Source of the DNA: an uncultured Bacteroidales bacterium
GTDB taxonomy: Bacteria; Bacteroidota; Bacteroidia; Bacteroidales; FEN-979
Length of the DNA stretch: 58,512 bases
Reading direction: 5' to 3'
Assembly: GCA_903877385.1 (NCBI GenBank)
Contig: CAIRDP010000060.1
Location: 1 to 58,512 of the forward strand
Every line of letters begins with the position of its first letter. The first letter of the stretch is position 1. This document shows, piece by piece, positions 23,909 to 32,603 of this stretch. Both the position numbers and the translations under genes were made by a program. The notes beneath the pieces are model-generated. The model was not told the origin of the DNA. It searched no databases and saw only the letters and a program-made list of their open reading frames with translations.

Positions 23909-25201
23909 TTAAACTTCATTTTCGGGTAATAACATATTCGCCCATTTCTTTTTTTCTTCGTCCTCGAAATTGGCCAGGTAGTTCTGGGTGGTTTGCTTGC
24001 TTTTATGTCCCAATGATTCGCTGATAAACTCCACACTGGCGCCAGAACGTTTCAGGACTGTGGCAAAGCTGTGACGAGCCGTATAGGTGGTAGCCCTATC
24101 GATCTTAAGCTCTTTACAGATGTTCGTCATGTTGTCATTGATATTACGCACTGTCTGCTGGATTAATCGGTATTCATCTTCAGGGGTGATCCCCTGATAC
24201 AAAATAGGGAATATATACTGATCGCTGGTACCGGGTTTATTGCCGTGGAGGTCGATGATGCGGCCGATTTGCTTGGTAATCATGATGTCGATGGTCGTTT
24301 CTTCATCGACCGATTCGGCCGTTTTAGCCCTGATCAAGGTGATCTTTTCCCCCTTGATATTTGAATACTTCAGGCGGGCCATGTCTTTTATGTTGATCCC
24401 GTTGCAGAGGTAACTGAATAACCAATAATCACGGCATTGTAGCTCAAGAGTCCCTTTGGCGGCAGAGTATGAAGCGATCTTTGCAACATCGGCCTGTGTC
24501 AATGCCTTTTTCACATTCTTTCCCTTTGGGATTGCATACAAGCCTTGATTTGATTTCCCAAATGGATACAATACCCCTACCGGTTTGACTTGGTTAAACA
24601 TTGTACGAACATTCCGTAGATAAATACCAACGGTTGTACGACCGTTTACTTTTGTCCTGGATTTGGACTTACCAGTTTTCGTTTTCCATTCAATCACTTT
24701 GGGGGTGAGCATCCATTTCTCGTAGTCTTTGAAGAATTTAACATTGGCCGCTGCGAAAGGGAATTTTTCCTTCCCGGTAAATTCTTTAAGGGATTTGAGG
24801 GCACATTCAAAGCTGACAGCTGTGCTGATCCTGCCAGCTTCGCGCATCTTTTTGCCGGTGGCATCGAGGATGGAAAAGAGATCCTTATCGTCTTTAGGTT
24901 TTGAGAAGTAAATAGATTCAAATGATTCGAAAGAAAAAACGGCCATCTCTTCAATGACCTTCATGGCTTTTTTCTCAATCTCGGTCAGATGAATCTTCAA
25001 CGGCTTTAAATTAGTGGATGTTGAAATTCTATGAAAGTCATCAGAGGACATGTATAAAGTCTTTTTATCAAGGCCTTTCAACGTGTAATATTTACGATCT
25101 CCTTTAAACGTTATTCTCAATTTGACGGGATGCAATTCGTCGGCATTACTTTTTCGGGTTTCGAGAATAATCCCTGTAACCGGTGTGTTATCTATTTTCA
25201 T
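23909..25201 (-). CDS. int: Tyrosine recombinase, phage integrase
   Basis: 430 aa from ATG 25201; the longer frame begins in the arm-site-like repeats. The N-terminal arm-binding and SAM-like domains span residues about 1-210. The catalytic half holds YWLFSYLCNGINIKDMARLK (first Arg region), YTARHSFATVLKRSG (H-x-x-R box), ISESLGHKS (His) and TTQNYLANF (nucleophile Tyr). It integrates the phage at the tRNA-Asn 3' end, 150 bp away. Paired 11-bp and 9-bp direct repeats lie between gene and att. Confidence 0.95.
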   Translation of the reverse strand: MKIDNTPVTGIILETRKSNADELHPVKLRITFKGDRKYYTLKGLDKKTLYMSSDDFHRISTSTNLKPLKIHLTEIEKKAMKVIEEMAVFSFESFESIYFSKPKDDKDLFSILDATGKKMREAGRISTAVSFECALKSLKEFTGKEKFPFAAANVKFFKDYEKWMLTPKVIEWKTKTGKSKSRTKVNGRTTVGIYLRNVRTMFNQVKPVGVLYPFGKSNQGLYAIPKGKNVKKALTQADVAKIASYSAAKGTLELQCRDYWLFSYLCNGINIKDMARLKYSNIKGEKITLIRAKTAESVDEETTIDIMITKQIGRIIDLHGNKPGTSDQYIFPILYQGITPEDEYRLIQQTVRNINDNMTNICKELKIDRATTYTARHSFATVLKRSGASVEFISESLGHKSKQTTQNYLANFEDEEKKKWANMLLPENEV

Positions 25202-25213
25202 AATGGCTTTTAA

Positions 25214-25236
25214 AAAGTACACATAAAAGTACACAT
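25214..25236. repeat. Direct repeat AAAGTACACAT x2
   Basis: Exact 11-bp repeats at 25214-25224 and 25226-25236 in the integrase leader, 12-bp period. Possible integrase arm-type sites or autoregulatory operator. Confidence 0.7.
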
Positions 25237-25322
25237 GAAAAGGCTTGATATTACAAATTTTATAAAAATATTTATCAACAAGATGCCGTGTATATGATTG
25301 ATTTTTAATTTTTTACTATATT

Positions 25323-25341
25323 TTCACAAAAATTCACAAAA
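25323..25341. repeat. Direct repeat TTCACAAAA x2 beside att
   Basis: Exact 9-bp repeats at 25323-25331 and 25333-25341, one helical turn apart, 13 bp from the att core. Possible integrase or excisionase sites. Confidence 0.65.
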
Positions 25342-25353
25342 GCCATGTTTTTT

Positions 25354-25399
25354 GACTGTTAATCAGAGGGTCGCTGGTTCAAGTCCAGCAGGGGGAGCA
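25354..25399 (+). other. Phage att site: 3' half of tRNA-Asn(GTT)
   Basis: The sequence from GACTGTTAATC to the acceptor end reproduces the anticodon loop (CTGTTAA, anticodon GTT), variable loop, T arm (GCTGG/CCAGC with TTCAAGT loop, 25373-25389), acceptor 3' strand AGGGGGA and discriminator G25397. The 5' half is absent: upstream is AT-rich phage sequence. This is the duplicated crossover segment; the intact tRNA should be at the other prophage end, off the window. Confidence 0.9.
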
Positions 25400-25400
25400 T

Positions 25401-25444
25401 CAAACAAAAAGCCATTCCGAAAATTCGGAATGGCTTTTTGTTTG
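25401..25444 (+). terminator. Terminator after the tRNA-Asn fragment
   Basis: A perfect 21-bp inverted repeat (25401-25421 with 25424-25444) containing GCCATTCCGAA / TTCGGAATGGC and ending in a T-rich arm. It is the expected rho-independent terminator of the ancestral tRNA gene. Confidence 0.85.
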
Positions 25445-25450
25445 AACAAT

Positions 25451-25520
25451 CGAACATTGATCAACGAGTTCTGACCTTCGATCTGATATCAAAGATCGTT
25501 GATCAAATGTTCGAGTATTC
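25451..25520. repeat. Hairpin-bearing direct repeat, left copy
   Basis: CGAACATTGATCAACGA (25451-25467) is inverted as TCGTTGATCAAATGTTCG (25496-25513). The unit recurs in the same orientation at 27820-27900, outside the right end of the insertion sequence. A third partial copy (CTCGTTGATCAATATTCGAG) is at about 25564-25583. Confidence 0.85.
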
Positions 25521-25599
25521 GGTTCGGAAATCAACAATTCCGAATTCAATTCTAACTTCAAAACTCGTTGATCAATATTCGAGTATTCTTTCGCCGTTC

Positions 25600-25797
25600 T
25601 TACTTTAATTTCCTGTTTCTTTCAGCTGTCTGGATACTCTTGACAAATATTGAGATCAATTCATTGCATTCCGCAAGGCAACTGTTAATGAAATTATCCT
25701 GTTCCGGAATATTGATCTGACTTAGTATTTTAAGCGCAATGTATGTTTCCCGCAATTCTTTCAGGGCGATCTTCATTGTATGAACATGGATTTTCAT
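25600..25797 (-). pseudogene. Four-helix-bundle (S23/IVP-like) protein, N-terminally truncated
   Basis: The 65-codon frame carries the C-terminal half of the four-helix-bundle family: TMKIALKELRETYIALKIL, then SCLAECNELISIFVKSIQTA. The usual N-terminal half (about 55 residues) is missing. The break falls at the end of the insertion sequence, and the apparent ATG (25797) lies within its inverted repeat. The missing part is not found on the other side of the element, so sequence was lost or rearranged as well. Members of this family often sit in repeat-rich spots; function is unknown. Unlikely to be functional. Confidence 0.8.
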
Positions 25798-27817
25798 AAG
25801 CTAAATTACCTATAATATTTTACAGGGTTGTTGCTCCCTGGAAAAGAAGTTGCTTGCCATGTAACCAGGGGTATTCCAAGGGTTCAAATTTCTTTAGCAA
25901 GCTTAATAGAACAGGCATACTCCGTTTTTTCTTCATGATTACTTCAATCGTCCTGTTATTGATCTTCACGGAACCACTATTGGAGATCAGTTTATCAAAT
26001 ATTTTAGGTGCGATCAAGGATGAGTATTTTCCTGTTTCATTTGCAAACAGCCGGTAGAGGTTATATGCAAGAATACTCATGGTCAGGTCAAAATCGACTT
26101 TGATCACCATTGATGAAGAAAGACGGTTAAGATGAAAGAACTCGATTTGCTCAGAGATCGTTTTCTCGATCAGCCAGCGATGACAGTATTTTACCACCAC
26201 CTCGGCACATTTAATGGTAAAATCATTGGTGATAATCAAAGCTGGTTTCTCTCGTCCATGGCTTTGGATGGTGATCTGCCTGATTTCTTTATTATAGCCA
26301 GGAAGAAAAACTTTACGGTCATTGACTTTGAGTGTTCTTTTCGTGCCACCGGCACAATCTACTTTGACCAGTTCCCATTCTGCAGGCGGGATGGCTTCAA
26401 TTTCATCGAGGATGTTTTTCCCTCGCCGGCGGATGGTAATAAAACAGACTTTCTTGCGATCCAGTCTTGCAAGATTTTCATAGTTGGTAAACTTGCTGTC
26501 AAAGACCAGGTATTTTAATTCAGCGCCTTTTGAAGATTTTTTATAGAAGTCCAGAAATTCAAGAACCACGGCATCCTGGTTTTCATGGTCAAGGGTCGTG
26601 TCGCCATAATCAATCAACCCGCTGTCGGGACTTTCAGCCAATACGGCCAGCATGCCTGAGAGCGCTTTATTACGTTTGCCTGACCAGTTGTTTTCCATCG
26701 GTTCCTCTTCGCCCCAATAAGGGATGGTCGTATAATCCAGATTCCAGGTATCGGTGAGTAACCCATGTTTATGCCAGATCTTGTGCAAACGTCTCAGAAA
26801 ATCATGATTCATTTCCCGGGTAACACGATCAGAATATGAACTGAACCACGCAGTTTTAGGAAGCACATTGAGACCTGCAAATAATCCGCTGCCCCGATCC
26901 ATACACCACAGATCATCCTTACTGTATCGCTTTACATTAGAAAGTTTTAAAGCAAGAAAGGATAAGATAGAGGAAAGTGTGCTCAATTGCGATGTGTTGG
27001 GATATTGGGATTGCTCAATAGCCTTGTCTATTCCATATTTGTGAATCAAGGGTAAGAAACAAAGGATCCCGATATTGCCCGAGTTAAATTGTTCCTCTCT
27101 GTGTTCCAACTCCATGCATCGGGGAGCTTGTTCCAGGGGATTCTCCAGCGTTGACTTCTCTTGTTTACTTCTCCGCCATAAGGGGGCAAAGCCTTGTTTC
27201 TTTAACAGAGTGTAAACATAATTATACTTTAGATCATATCCCTGGGATTGGCCCATCACCACAATATCATCACAGGAATAATTAAACTTCCTCAAATTAA
27301 TGATGAACGAATCAAGTTCACTGGAACGCTCCATAGGGGTACGTCCAAGGGTCTTGGGATGAAAGAAAGGATCGACAGAACCATCTCCCAGACGGGCTTT
27401 AAACGCATGAACCATCCAATAGAAGGATTGTCGGGTATAGCCATATTTTGTAGCCACAACCTCAGCTTTTTGCCGGTAATGGAAAAACTCCCTCAGGGCA
27501 TCATACTGTTTCTTGACAGAAGGATTCATCTGGTTGAAATATTCTTCAGGTGTCATATAATTATAGATATTTAATAACACCATAAAGATATTACAAATTC
27601 ATTAAAATAGCAAGCAAATTTTATCAACTCAATATTAACAAGCCTTTCATAAACACACAAAATATTTTACAATTACTTTAAAATGACCTGAAACACAGAT
27701 ATACCTATAACTAAGAATAGCAAGTCAGACCACAAAAAACCTACAACATGCTGGGTGTCAAGCTGCTGAAAAAATTCAAGATGAGAAATATTATAGGTAC
27801 TTTAGCTTATGAAAATC
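25789..27817. mobile_element. Insertion sequence, 2.03 kb, IS4-superfamily type
   Basis: Terminal inverted repeats of 32 bp (25789-25820 and 27786-27817) match at 31 positions, beginning GATTTTCATAAGC. One transposase gene fills the interior. The flanks do not share a target duplication (ACATG on the left, GGTGA on the right), consistent with a deletion or rearrangement after insertion. Assignment to the IS1634 branch is tentative. Confidence 0.85.
25820..27583 (-). CDS. Transposase, DDE type (IS4/IS1634-like)
   Basis: 587 aa; an internal start at residue 10 (MTPEEYFNQ, 27556) is possible. The N-terminal about 120 residues carry helix-turn-helix-like segments (VVATKYGYTRQSFYWMVHAF). The catalytic core shows WNLDYTTIPYWGEEE (first Asp), YLVFDSKFTNYENL (second Asp) and YCHRWLIEKTISEQIEFF (Y-R-E signature with the Glu). 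The frame is intact and the ends are complete, so the element may still be active. It carries out cut-and-paste transposition of its own 2-kb element. Confidence 0.87.
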   Translation of the reverse strand: MVLLNIYNYMTPEEYFNQMNPSVKKQYDALREFFHYRQKAEVVATKYGYTRQSFYWMVHAFKARLGDGSVDPFFHPKTLGRTPMERSSELDSFIINLRKFNYSCDDIVVMGQSQGYDLKYNYVYTLLKKQGFAPLWRRSKQEKSTLENPLEQAPRCMELEHREEQFNSGNIGILCFLPLIHKYGIDKAIEQSQYPNTSQLSTLSSILSFLALKLSNVKRYSKDDLWCMDRGSGLFAGLNVLPKTAWFSSYSDRVTREMNHDFLRRLHKIWHKHGLLTDTWNLDYTTIPYWGEEEPMENNWSGKRNKALSGMLAVLAESPDSGLIDYGDTTLDHENQDAVVLEFLDFYKKSSKGAELKYLVFDSKFTNYENLARLDRKKVCFITIRRRGKNILDEIEAIPPAEWELVKVDCAGGTKRTLKVNDRKVFLPGYNKEIRQITIQSHGREKPALIITNDFTIKCAEVVVKYCHRWLIEKTISEQIEFFHLNRLSSSMVIKVDFDLTMSILAYNLYRLFANETGKYSSLIAPKIFDKLISNSGSVKINNRTIEVIMKKKRSMPVLLSLLKKFEPLEYPWLHGKQLLFQGATTL

Positions 27818-27819
27818 GG

Positions 27820-27900
27820 TGATCAACGAATTCTGATTTTCGATCGGATTTCGGAACGCTGATCTGACATCAAAGATCGTTGATCAATGTTCGAGCATTC
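27820..27900. repeat. Hairpin-bearing direct repeat, right copy
   Basis: Same unit and orientation as 25451-25520 (TGATCAACGAATTCTGA to TTGATCAATGTTCGAGC) with an extra internal 16-19 bp. It begins 3 bp outside the insertion sequence. Confidence 0.85.
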
Positions 27901-27923
27901 ATTTTAATTTTCAGCCTGAGATC

Positions 27924-27944
27924 TGCAGAATTACAAATTCTGCA
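27924..27944. repeat. Palindrome TGCAGAATT-ACA-AATTCTGCA
   Basis: Perfect 9-bp arms around a 3-nt loop. Paired with the related palindrome at 27954-27972. Confidence 0.85.
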
Positions 27945-27953
27945 AAATTCCAG

Positions 27954-27972
27954 GCGGAATTGCAAATTCCGC
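27954..27972. repeat. Palindrome GCGGAATT-GCA-AATTCCGC
   Basis: Perfect 8-bp arms around a 3-nt loop. Compared with 27924-27944 the arms changed from CAG/CTG to CGG/CCG in a compensated way. Confidence 0.85.
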
Positions 27973-28077
27973 TTAGCAGGGTTAAAATTGCAGGCCTGCC
28001 AATGCTGGTCTTGTTATACCTGCCGGGGGATCTTCAAAGGTATTGGTTTCTGCAGTCCCGAACCAACCAATTAATCC

Positions 28078-29070
28078 CTACCTCGCAACTTTTGGATTAA
28101 TCATAGCTACACCAATTCTTTCTCCTTCTTTGATTACCGTTTCATAACCCTTTAAAGTATTAATCAATAAATCTTCATCGATGCGAATTTTGTTTTTTTC
28201 AAACAGCAGCACTACCGTGGAACCCCCAAATTTAAAATACCCTTTCTCTTCCCCTTTTTTTACAAAATTCCCGGTATAAGTCTGTACGATACTTCCTACC
28301 ATAGTTGCACCTACTTCAGTCATCACAACATCTCCAAACAAGGGGTTTGAAATGATGGTAAATTCCCTTTTGTTCAGGCAGAATATTTCAGCCATTTTGC
28401 GCAAAGCAAGGGGGTTGACTGAATAATAATCACCGTCAATCCGGGTGATAGGTGATACAATTCCGTTAATGGGGAAATGGAAACGGTGGTAATCGAAAGG
28501 GGCAAGCCGGATGATCACCAGGGTGCCATCAAGATATTTTCGGGCAAGGCGGGCATTATTCAAAAACGAAAAAATATCGAAGCGGTATCCTTTGATGATA
28601 AAATCTCTGTTGCGGATATTGGCATATGCCAGTATTTTGCCATCGGCAGGCGACACTGTAACGGTTGAGTTTGTATCCACCGGTCTGGCATTATTCTTTA
28701 GTTTCCGGGTAAAGAAATCGTTGTAAGAGTTGAACTCCTGTTTTTGGGCGGTACTCATGTCGATATCAAATTCATCAACAAAGGCTTGTATTTTTTTGGC
28801 CGATGAAGGACGATCCATCCTGTTGCCATAAACAGACGAAACCACCTTTCTTTTGGCCAGAGCCCACAATGTTGCTTCGCCAACCCGATTATTATACAGC
28901 CACACCAACCACTTTTCGCCAGCCACTTTTTCCGTTTTTAACAAGCCGCTTTGCCTGTCGTAATATTGGATGGGCGCTTGCGGCGGCAAAGGATATAACG
29001 CCAGCAGAGCAATGACAGAAAGCAATAACAAAATGAGGCCCCACCCCTTTTTAGTTTTTGAAATGTTCAT
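28078..29070 (-). CDS. psd: Phosphatidylserine decarboxylase (membrane-anchored)
   Basis: 330 aa. Residues about 8-28 form a membrane anchor (GWGLILLLLSVIALLALYPL). The PSD core shows VSPADGKILAYANI (charge-relay Asp), APFDYHRFHFPINGIV (His), GDVVMTEVGATMVGSI and the self-cleavage site FKFGGSTVVLLFEKNKI, where GGST replaces the E. coli LGST; the Ser becomes the pyruvoyl group. It converts phosphatidylserine to phosphatidylethanolamine at the inner membrane. It has its own promoter box and no synthase partner nearby. Longer than minimal PSDs because of the N-terminal region with NDFFTRKLKNNARPV. Confidence 0.9.
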   Translation of the reverse strand: MNISKTKKGWGLILLLLSVIALLALYPLPPQAPIQYYDRQSGLLKTEKVAGEKWLVWLYNNRVGEATLWALAKRKVVSSVYGNRMDRPSSAKKIQAFVDEFDIDMSTAQKQEFNSYNDFFTRKLKNNARPVDTNSTVTVSPADGKILAYANIRNRDFIIKGYRFDIFSFLNNARLARKYLDGTLVIIRLAPFDYHRFHFPINGIVSPITRIDGDYYSVNPLALRKMAEIFCLNKREFTIISNPLFGDVVMTEVGATMVGSIVQTYTGNFVKKGEEKGYFKFGGSTVVLLFEKNKIRIDEDLLINTLKGYETVIKEGERIGVAMINPKVAR

Positions 29071-29114
29071 CTGTTAATATTTGTTTTCCTGTTTGCTTTG
29101 TTTGCCTTGTATAG

Positions 29115-29122
29115 CAAATATA
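29115..29122 (-). promoter_or_regulatory. Promoter -7 box of psd
   Basis: The minus strand reads TATATTTG, 44 bp before the psd ATG. No clear -33 element. Confidence 0.5.
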
Positions 29123-29222
29123 GCGCAAAGCCCAATAGATCATAGCATTGATCAGATGGGTTTTTTACAATACTTTTACAGACCTGAAAGGTAATTATCA
29201 GAATCAAAAACAAGAACAAAAA

Positions 29223-30455
29223 ATGAAAAGAACAACAAACGCAAATTCGGTACAAATCACATCCGCATTGAAGTCATTGATGATACTATCACTATTTCTT
29301 GCAACATTGACTCTGTCAAGTTATTCCTGTAAAAAAAGCAGTGATGATCAGGTTACAACAACCCAAACACTGGCCCAGATTGTGTATACATCCGACCTGC
29401 ATTATGGTGTTTCACGAACTTTCCGGGGTGTGACAGCTGACGCTGCCACTGTAAATCAGGTTCTCGTTCAGCAGATCAATGCCATTTCTGCGGCAACTTT
29501 TCCGAATGACGGAGGTGTTAATGCAGGAAAAAAAATCAGTACCATAGATTACCTGATCATCACAGGAGATATTTCAAACCGCGAGCAGACAGGGCCTCCC
29601 CGGATCCAGTCTTCAGCTGCTTCCTGGGGACAGTTTGCAAATTCGTATCTCAGCGGGATCACTCTTAAGAATGCAAGCAGTCAGAGTTCATGCATATTAC
29701 TGTCAGACGGGAATCATGATGTTTCGAATGCGATCGGTTATTACAAGGCCATGCTTCCTGAAAAAGATCCTACAACCATGGTCAATATCTATAATATGAT
29801 GCTTAAACCTACAACTTACAAGACCAATGCATCGTATGATTATACTACTGATAAGATCAACTACTCAAAAGATATTGTGGGTGTTCACCTGATGTTTATA
29901 AACATCTGGCCCGATTCGGCTGCCAGGGTATGGATGGCAAACGATCTGTCGAAAATCAGTTCAACCACCCCAGTCATTATTTTTACCCATGATCAGCCTG
30001 ATATTGAAGCATGCCATCTCACAAATCCAAATGGACCCCACGCTATCAATTCAACCGACAAATTTGAAAATATTGTTGCTGAGGTTTGTAAAGACGGTCT
30101 CACGACATCCGCCCCTGCTACAATTGAACAGAAAGCCTTTGTGTCATTTCTCCAGGCCCACCAGAATATTAAAGCCTATTTTCACGGGAATGAGAATAAA
30201 AACGAATTTTATGTTTATAAAGGCCCGGATAACGATATAAGCCTGAAGGTGTTCAGAGTCGATTCTCCGATGAAAGGCCTTGTTTCGGGAGGTGATGCAC
30301 CAGACGGCATTGGCGATGAAACCAAGCTATCGTTCCAGGTTATCGCCATTGACGGAGCCAAGAAGACACTCACCGTTCGCGAATGCCTATGGAATACCAC
30401 CGGCGCAACTTCGCCACTGGTTTGGGGAGCAAGCTCGACCATTTCGCTGAATTAA
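29223..30455 (+). CDS. Calcineurin-like metallophosphoesterase lipoprotein
   Basis: I chose ATG 29223 (MKRTTNANSVQITSALKSLM), 410 aa; the longer frame runs through an A-rich leader. A lipobox LSSYSC puts Cys near residue 36. Metallophosphoesterase motifs are in order: YTSDLHYG, IITGDISNRE, LSDGNHDV, IFTHDQPD and YFHGNENK. The enzyme should be anchored at the cell envelope and hydrolyse phosphomono- or diesters; the substrate cannot be told. It is divergent from psd with a short shared promoter region. Confidence 0.85.
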   Translation: MKRTTNANSVQITSALKSLMILSLFLATLTLSSYSCKKSSDDQVTTTQTLAQIVYTSDLHYGVSRTFRGVTADAATVNQVLVQQINAISAATFPNDGGVNAGKKISTIDYLIITGDISNREQTGPPRIQSSAASWGQFANSYLSGITLKNASSQSSCILLSDGNHDVSNAIGYYKAMLPEKDPTTMVNIYNMMLKPTTYKTNASYDYTTDKINYSKDIVGVHLMFINIWPDSAARVWMANDLSKISSTTPVIIFTHDQPDIEACHLTNPNGPHAINSTDKFENIVAEVCKDGLTTSAPATIEQKAFVSFLQAHQNIKAYFHGNENKNEFYVYKGPDNDISLKVFRVDSPMKGLVSGGDAPDGIGDETKLSFQVIAIDGAKKTLTVRECLWNTTGATSPLVWGASSTISLN

Positions 30456-30629
30456 ATCCAGGCTCTTCATTTTCAATGGTTGAATTTTGGTAAATTCGAC
30501 AGGTCGGAATATCTGACTCTATGGCGGGAAGTAGTCATAGGATCTGTTTTGTACACCTGATGGCAGAGTGCTTTAATGGAAACGCTGGTTAAGTTTCCTT
30601 TTTTACAGGGTGAAATTTGAAGATTTGTT

Positions 30630-31279
30630 ATGAAAAAACTATTCTTTCTTTATTGTTCCTGTGTCCTTTGATTAGTATTGCCCAGCAAAGCCGGGCTAAA
30701 TCTTCACCACAGGATTACATTTGGATGAATTTAGGAAATCCTGATTTCTCGCCAGGTACGATCGCTTATACAAACATCACATTTTGCCTGTCCGACAGCC
30801 TGCCTTATGTGGCTTACAGGGATGAGGTTAATTCTTATAAAGCCACGGTTAAAAAATTTGACGGAAGCAGCTGGGTGGATGTTGGGATGGAGGGTTTTTC
30901 AACAGGGGCAGCTTATTTTGTAAGCCTTGCTGTCATTTCAAAGGGTCAGCCTTTTGTTGCTTATTCAGATGACAGCAATTCAGGGAAAGCCACGGTGATG
31001 TATTAAAATATTCCCACCGGAATAAAGGGGCCAACCTCTTCTCAGATTAAAATTTATCCGATTCCAGCATTCAATAAAATAACCATTGAAACTTCAGCAA
31101 TGCCATCCGTGAGCAAATTATCCATAATGAACATCAAGGGTGAGCAGCTCATCACTCAGCAAATCAATCAGTCTAAAACGCAAGTTGACATATCCAGCCT
31201 TCCCGAAGGAATTTATTTTGTGCGGTTGAACAGCGATAAAAAGATTTCAATGGGAAAATTCATTATCCTGGCTCCCTGA
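30630..31279 (+). pseudogene. Decayed T9SS-secreted repeat protein
   Basis: The ATG at 30630 is followed by six A; with seven A the frame would read MKKTILSLLFLCPLISIAQ, a good signal peptide, and continue into the long frame seen here. The mature part holds two or more short beta-propeller-like repeats (LPYVAYRDEVNSYKATVKKF and PFVAYSDDSNSGKATVM). At 31004-31006 an in-frame TAA interrupts, but the same frame continues to a T9SS sorting tail (KIYPIPAFNKITIE to LPEGIYFVRLNSDKKI) and ends at 31279. Either two inactivating changes have occurred or the first is a phase-variable tract. Confidence 0.8.
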
Positions 31280-31389
31280 ATTCAGACATTTTTCCATACG
31301 GATTTGATTCAACCTCTTGCCTGATGATTGAATGTTATAGGAACCTTCATTGCCACCGTCATGATTATAAAAAGGGAAGGAGAATTTGA

Positions 31390-32493
31390 TCACTCGGCCT
31401 GAAATACATCGACAGCCGCTGTTACAGTATTTGTAATGATATCAGTCATTCCTCCCGCGAACAGGATCTTGCTTCCGCAAGCAACCGCCGTTAACCTGAG
31501 TCTCGGGATACTGAGGCTTGCGGTTGTCCATACGCCTGTTGAAACATTGTAAATGTCGATGATGCCATCGGGTCCGGAGGCCGAGAGTCCACCGGCAAAA
31601 ATGACAAGATTTCCGACCGATACAGCAGTAATATAGGACCTTGCCTTGCTCATGAAAGTTGTCGACCAGTTTTTAGTGTTGATATCGTAGATGTCAACCC
31701 TGCTGAACACCGAATCGCTGTTATTCCCCCCGGCGAAAAAGACCTTGCTGCCGGATGTGACGGCCGATATCTGTCCTCTTCCGTAGGGAAGGTGATCATA
31801 CGTCCACAGACCTGTCTGGCTATCAAAAATATCCACTGCATTTGAGTAAATCGAAGCACTAATCCCACCGCCTGCAATGAACATTTTCGTGCCGCAGGAT
31901 GTTGCAGCAGGATAATCCCTGGCCTCACTGAGGAAACCAGTCGTCCAGGTCTCTGTCGCTGCATTCAGGATGTCGACAACATTGGAGAGACCACCTGAAC
32001 CCCATCCTCCTGCAAACAGGACATATTGCCCGGCCGAAGTTCCGGCCAGGTCTCCCCTGGCCTGGCTGAGCTGGGAGGATGTCCATGTCTGCGTCTTTGT
32101 ATTGTAGATATCGACGACCTTTGACGTTGTTCCGCCAGAGGTCCATCCTCCGCCAAAATAGATTTGGTTGTCATAAGTGCCAACACCTATGCTGTACTTG
32201 CTTTCCGATAGCTGCGAAGCGGTCCATGTACCGGTCGCAACGTCATAAATGTCGACGGTATTGAGAACAGAAGTAATGTTCGAACCGCCCGCAAATACGA
32301 TCTTATTCCCGGCCGAGGCACCGGCTATGATAATTCGTGCCACCGACAGGTTCGTATTCCCCAGGTAGGTAATTTTGGAATAGGATATCACTGAGGAACC
32401 GGTATCACCCGATTTTTTCTTACAAGATGTGAATCCTGTCAAGAGCCAGGATCCGGCAAGGATACACAAGAAATATATTGCAGTTTTTTTCAT
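31390..32493 (-). CDS. Kelch-repeat lipoprotein
   Basis: I chose ATG 32493 (MKKTAIYFLCILAGSWLLTG), 367 aa. The lipobox LTGFTSC puts Cys near residue 23. Six Kelch-like blades follow, each with an AGG or GGG strand and a VDIYD / TGTW pair (NKIVFAGGSN, NQIYFGGGWT, QYVLFAGGWG, TKMFIAGGGI, SKVFFAGGNN, NLVIFAGGLS). It is a surface beta-propeller probably for protein or glycan binding; no partner gene adjoins. Length fits one propeller plus the anchor. Confidence 0.85.
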   Translation of the reverse strand: MKKTAIYFLCILAGSWLLTGFTSCKKKSGDTGSSVISYSKITYLGNTNLSVARIIIAGASAGNKIVFAGGSNITSVLNTVDIYDVATGTWTASQLSESKYSIGVGTYDNQIYFGGGWTSGGTTSKVVDIYNTKTQTWTSSQLSQARGDLAGTSAGQYVLFAGGWGSGGLSNVVDILNAATETWTTGFLSEARDYPAATSCGTKMFIAGGGISASIYSNAVDIFDSQTGLWTYDHLPYGRGQISAVTSGSKVFFAGGNNSDSVFSRVDIYDINTKNWSTTFMSKARSYITAVSVGNLVIFAGGLSASGPDGIIDIYNVSTGVWTTASLSIPRLRLTAVACGSKILFAGGMTDIITNTVTAAVDVFQAE

Positions 32494-32603
32494 ACCCGAT
32501 TTTTTCCTTAAAAGTATTATCAAACGAATTATTTGCCAAATTTAATGAATCCGGGAAATATCCTATATCCGGCGAAAGGTGGACAAAACGGGTGTTTTTT
32601 CCA

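Larger units (their letters stand above)
1..25399. mobile_element. Prophage (right-hand part), integrated at tRNA-Asn
   Basis: Contiguous phage gene set: capsid protease, major capsid, portal, terminase, RecT, prim-pol/helicase and a tyrosine integrase lying about 150 bp from a duplicated tRNA-Asn 3' end, the classical attachment arrangement. The left end and most tail genes are outside the window. Structural and replication blocks both run on the minus strand; only the terminase genes run on the plus strand. No lysis genes are recognised in the visible part. The right boundary at the tRNA fragment is well supported; phage nature is near certain. Confidence 0.93.
27590..28077. other. Intergenic strip: IS end, repeats and palindromes
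   Basis: Nearly 490 bp without a gene. It holds the right end of the insertion sequence, the right copy of the hairpin-bearing direct repeat (27820-27900), two AATT-core palindromes (27924-27944, 27954-27972) and a GCAGGCCTGC palindrome near 27990. Confidence 0.8.

Noticed and set aside
25300-25399. Intact tRNA-Asn gene
   Set aside because: The 5' acceptor strand and D arm are absent; only the segment from the anticodon loop to the 3' end is present.
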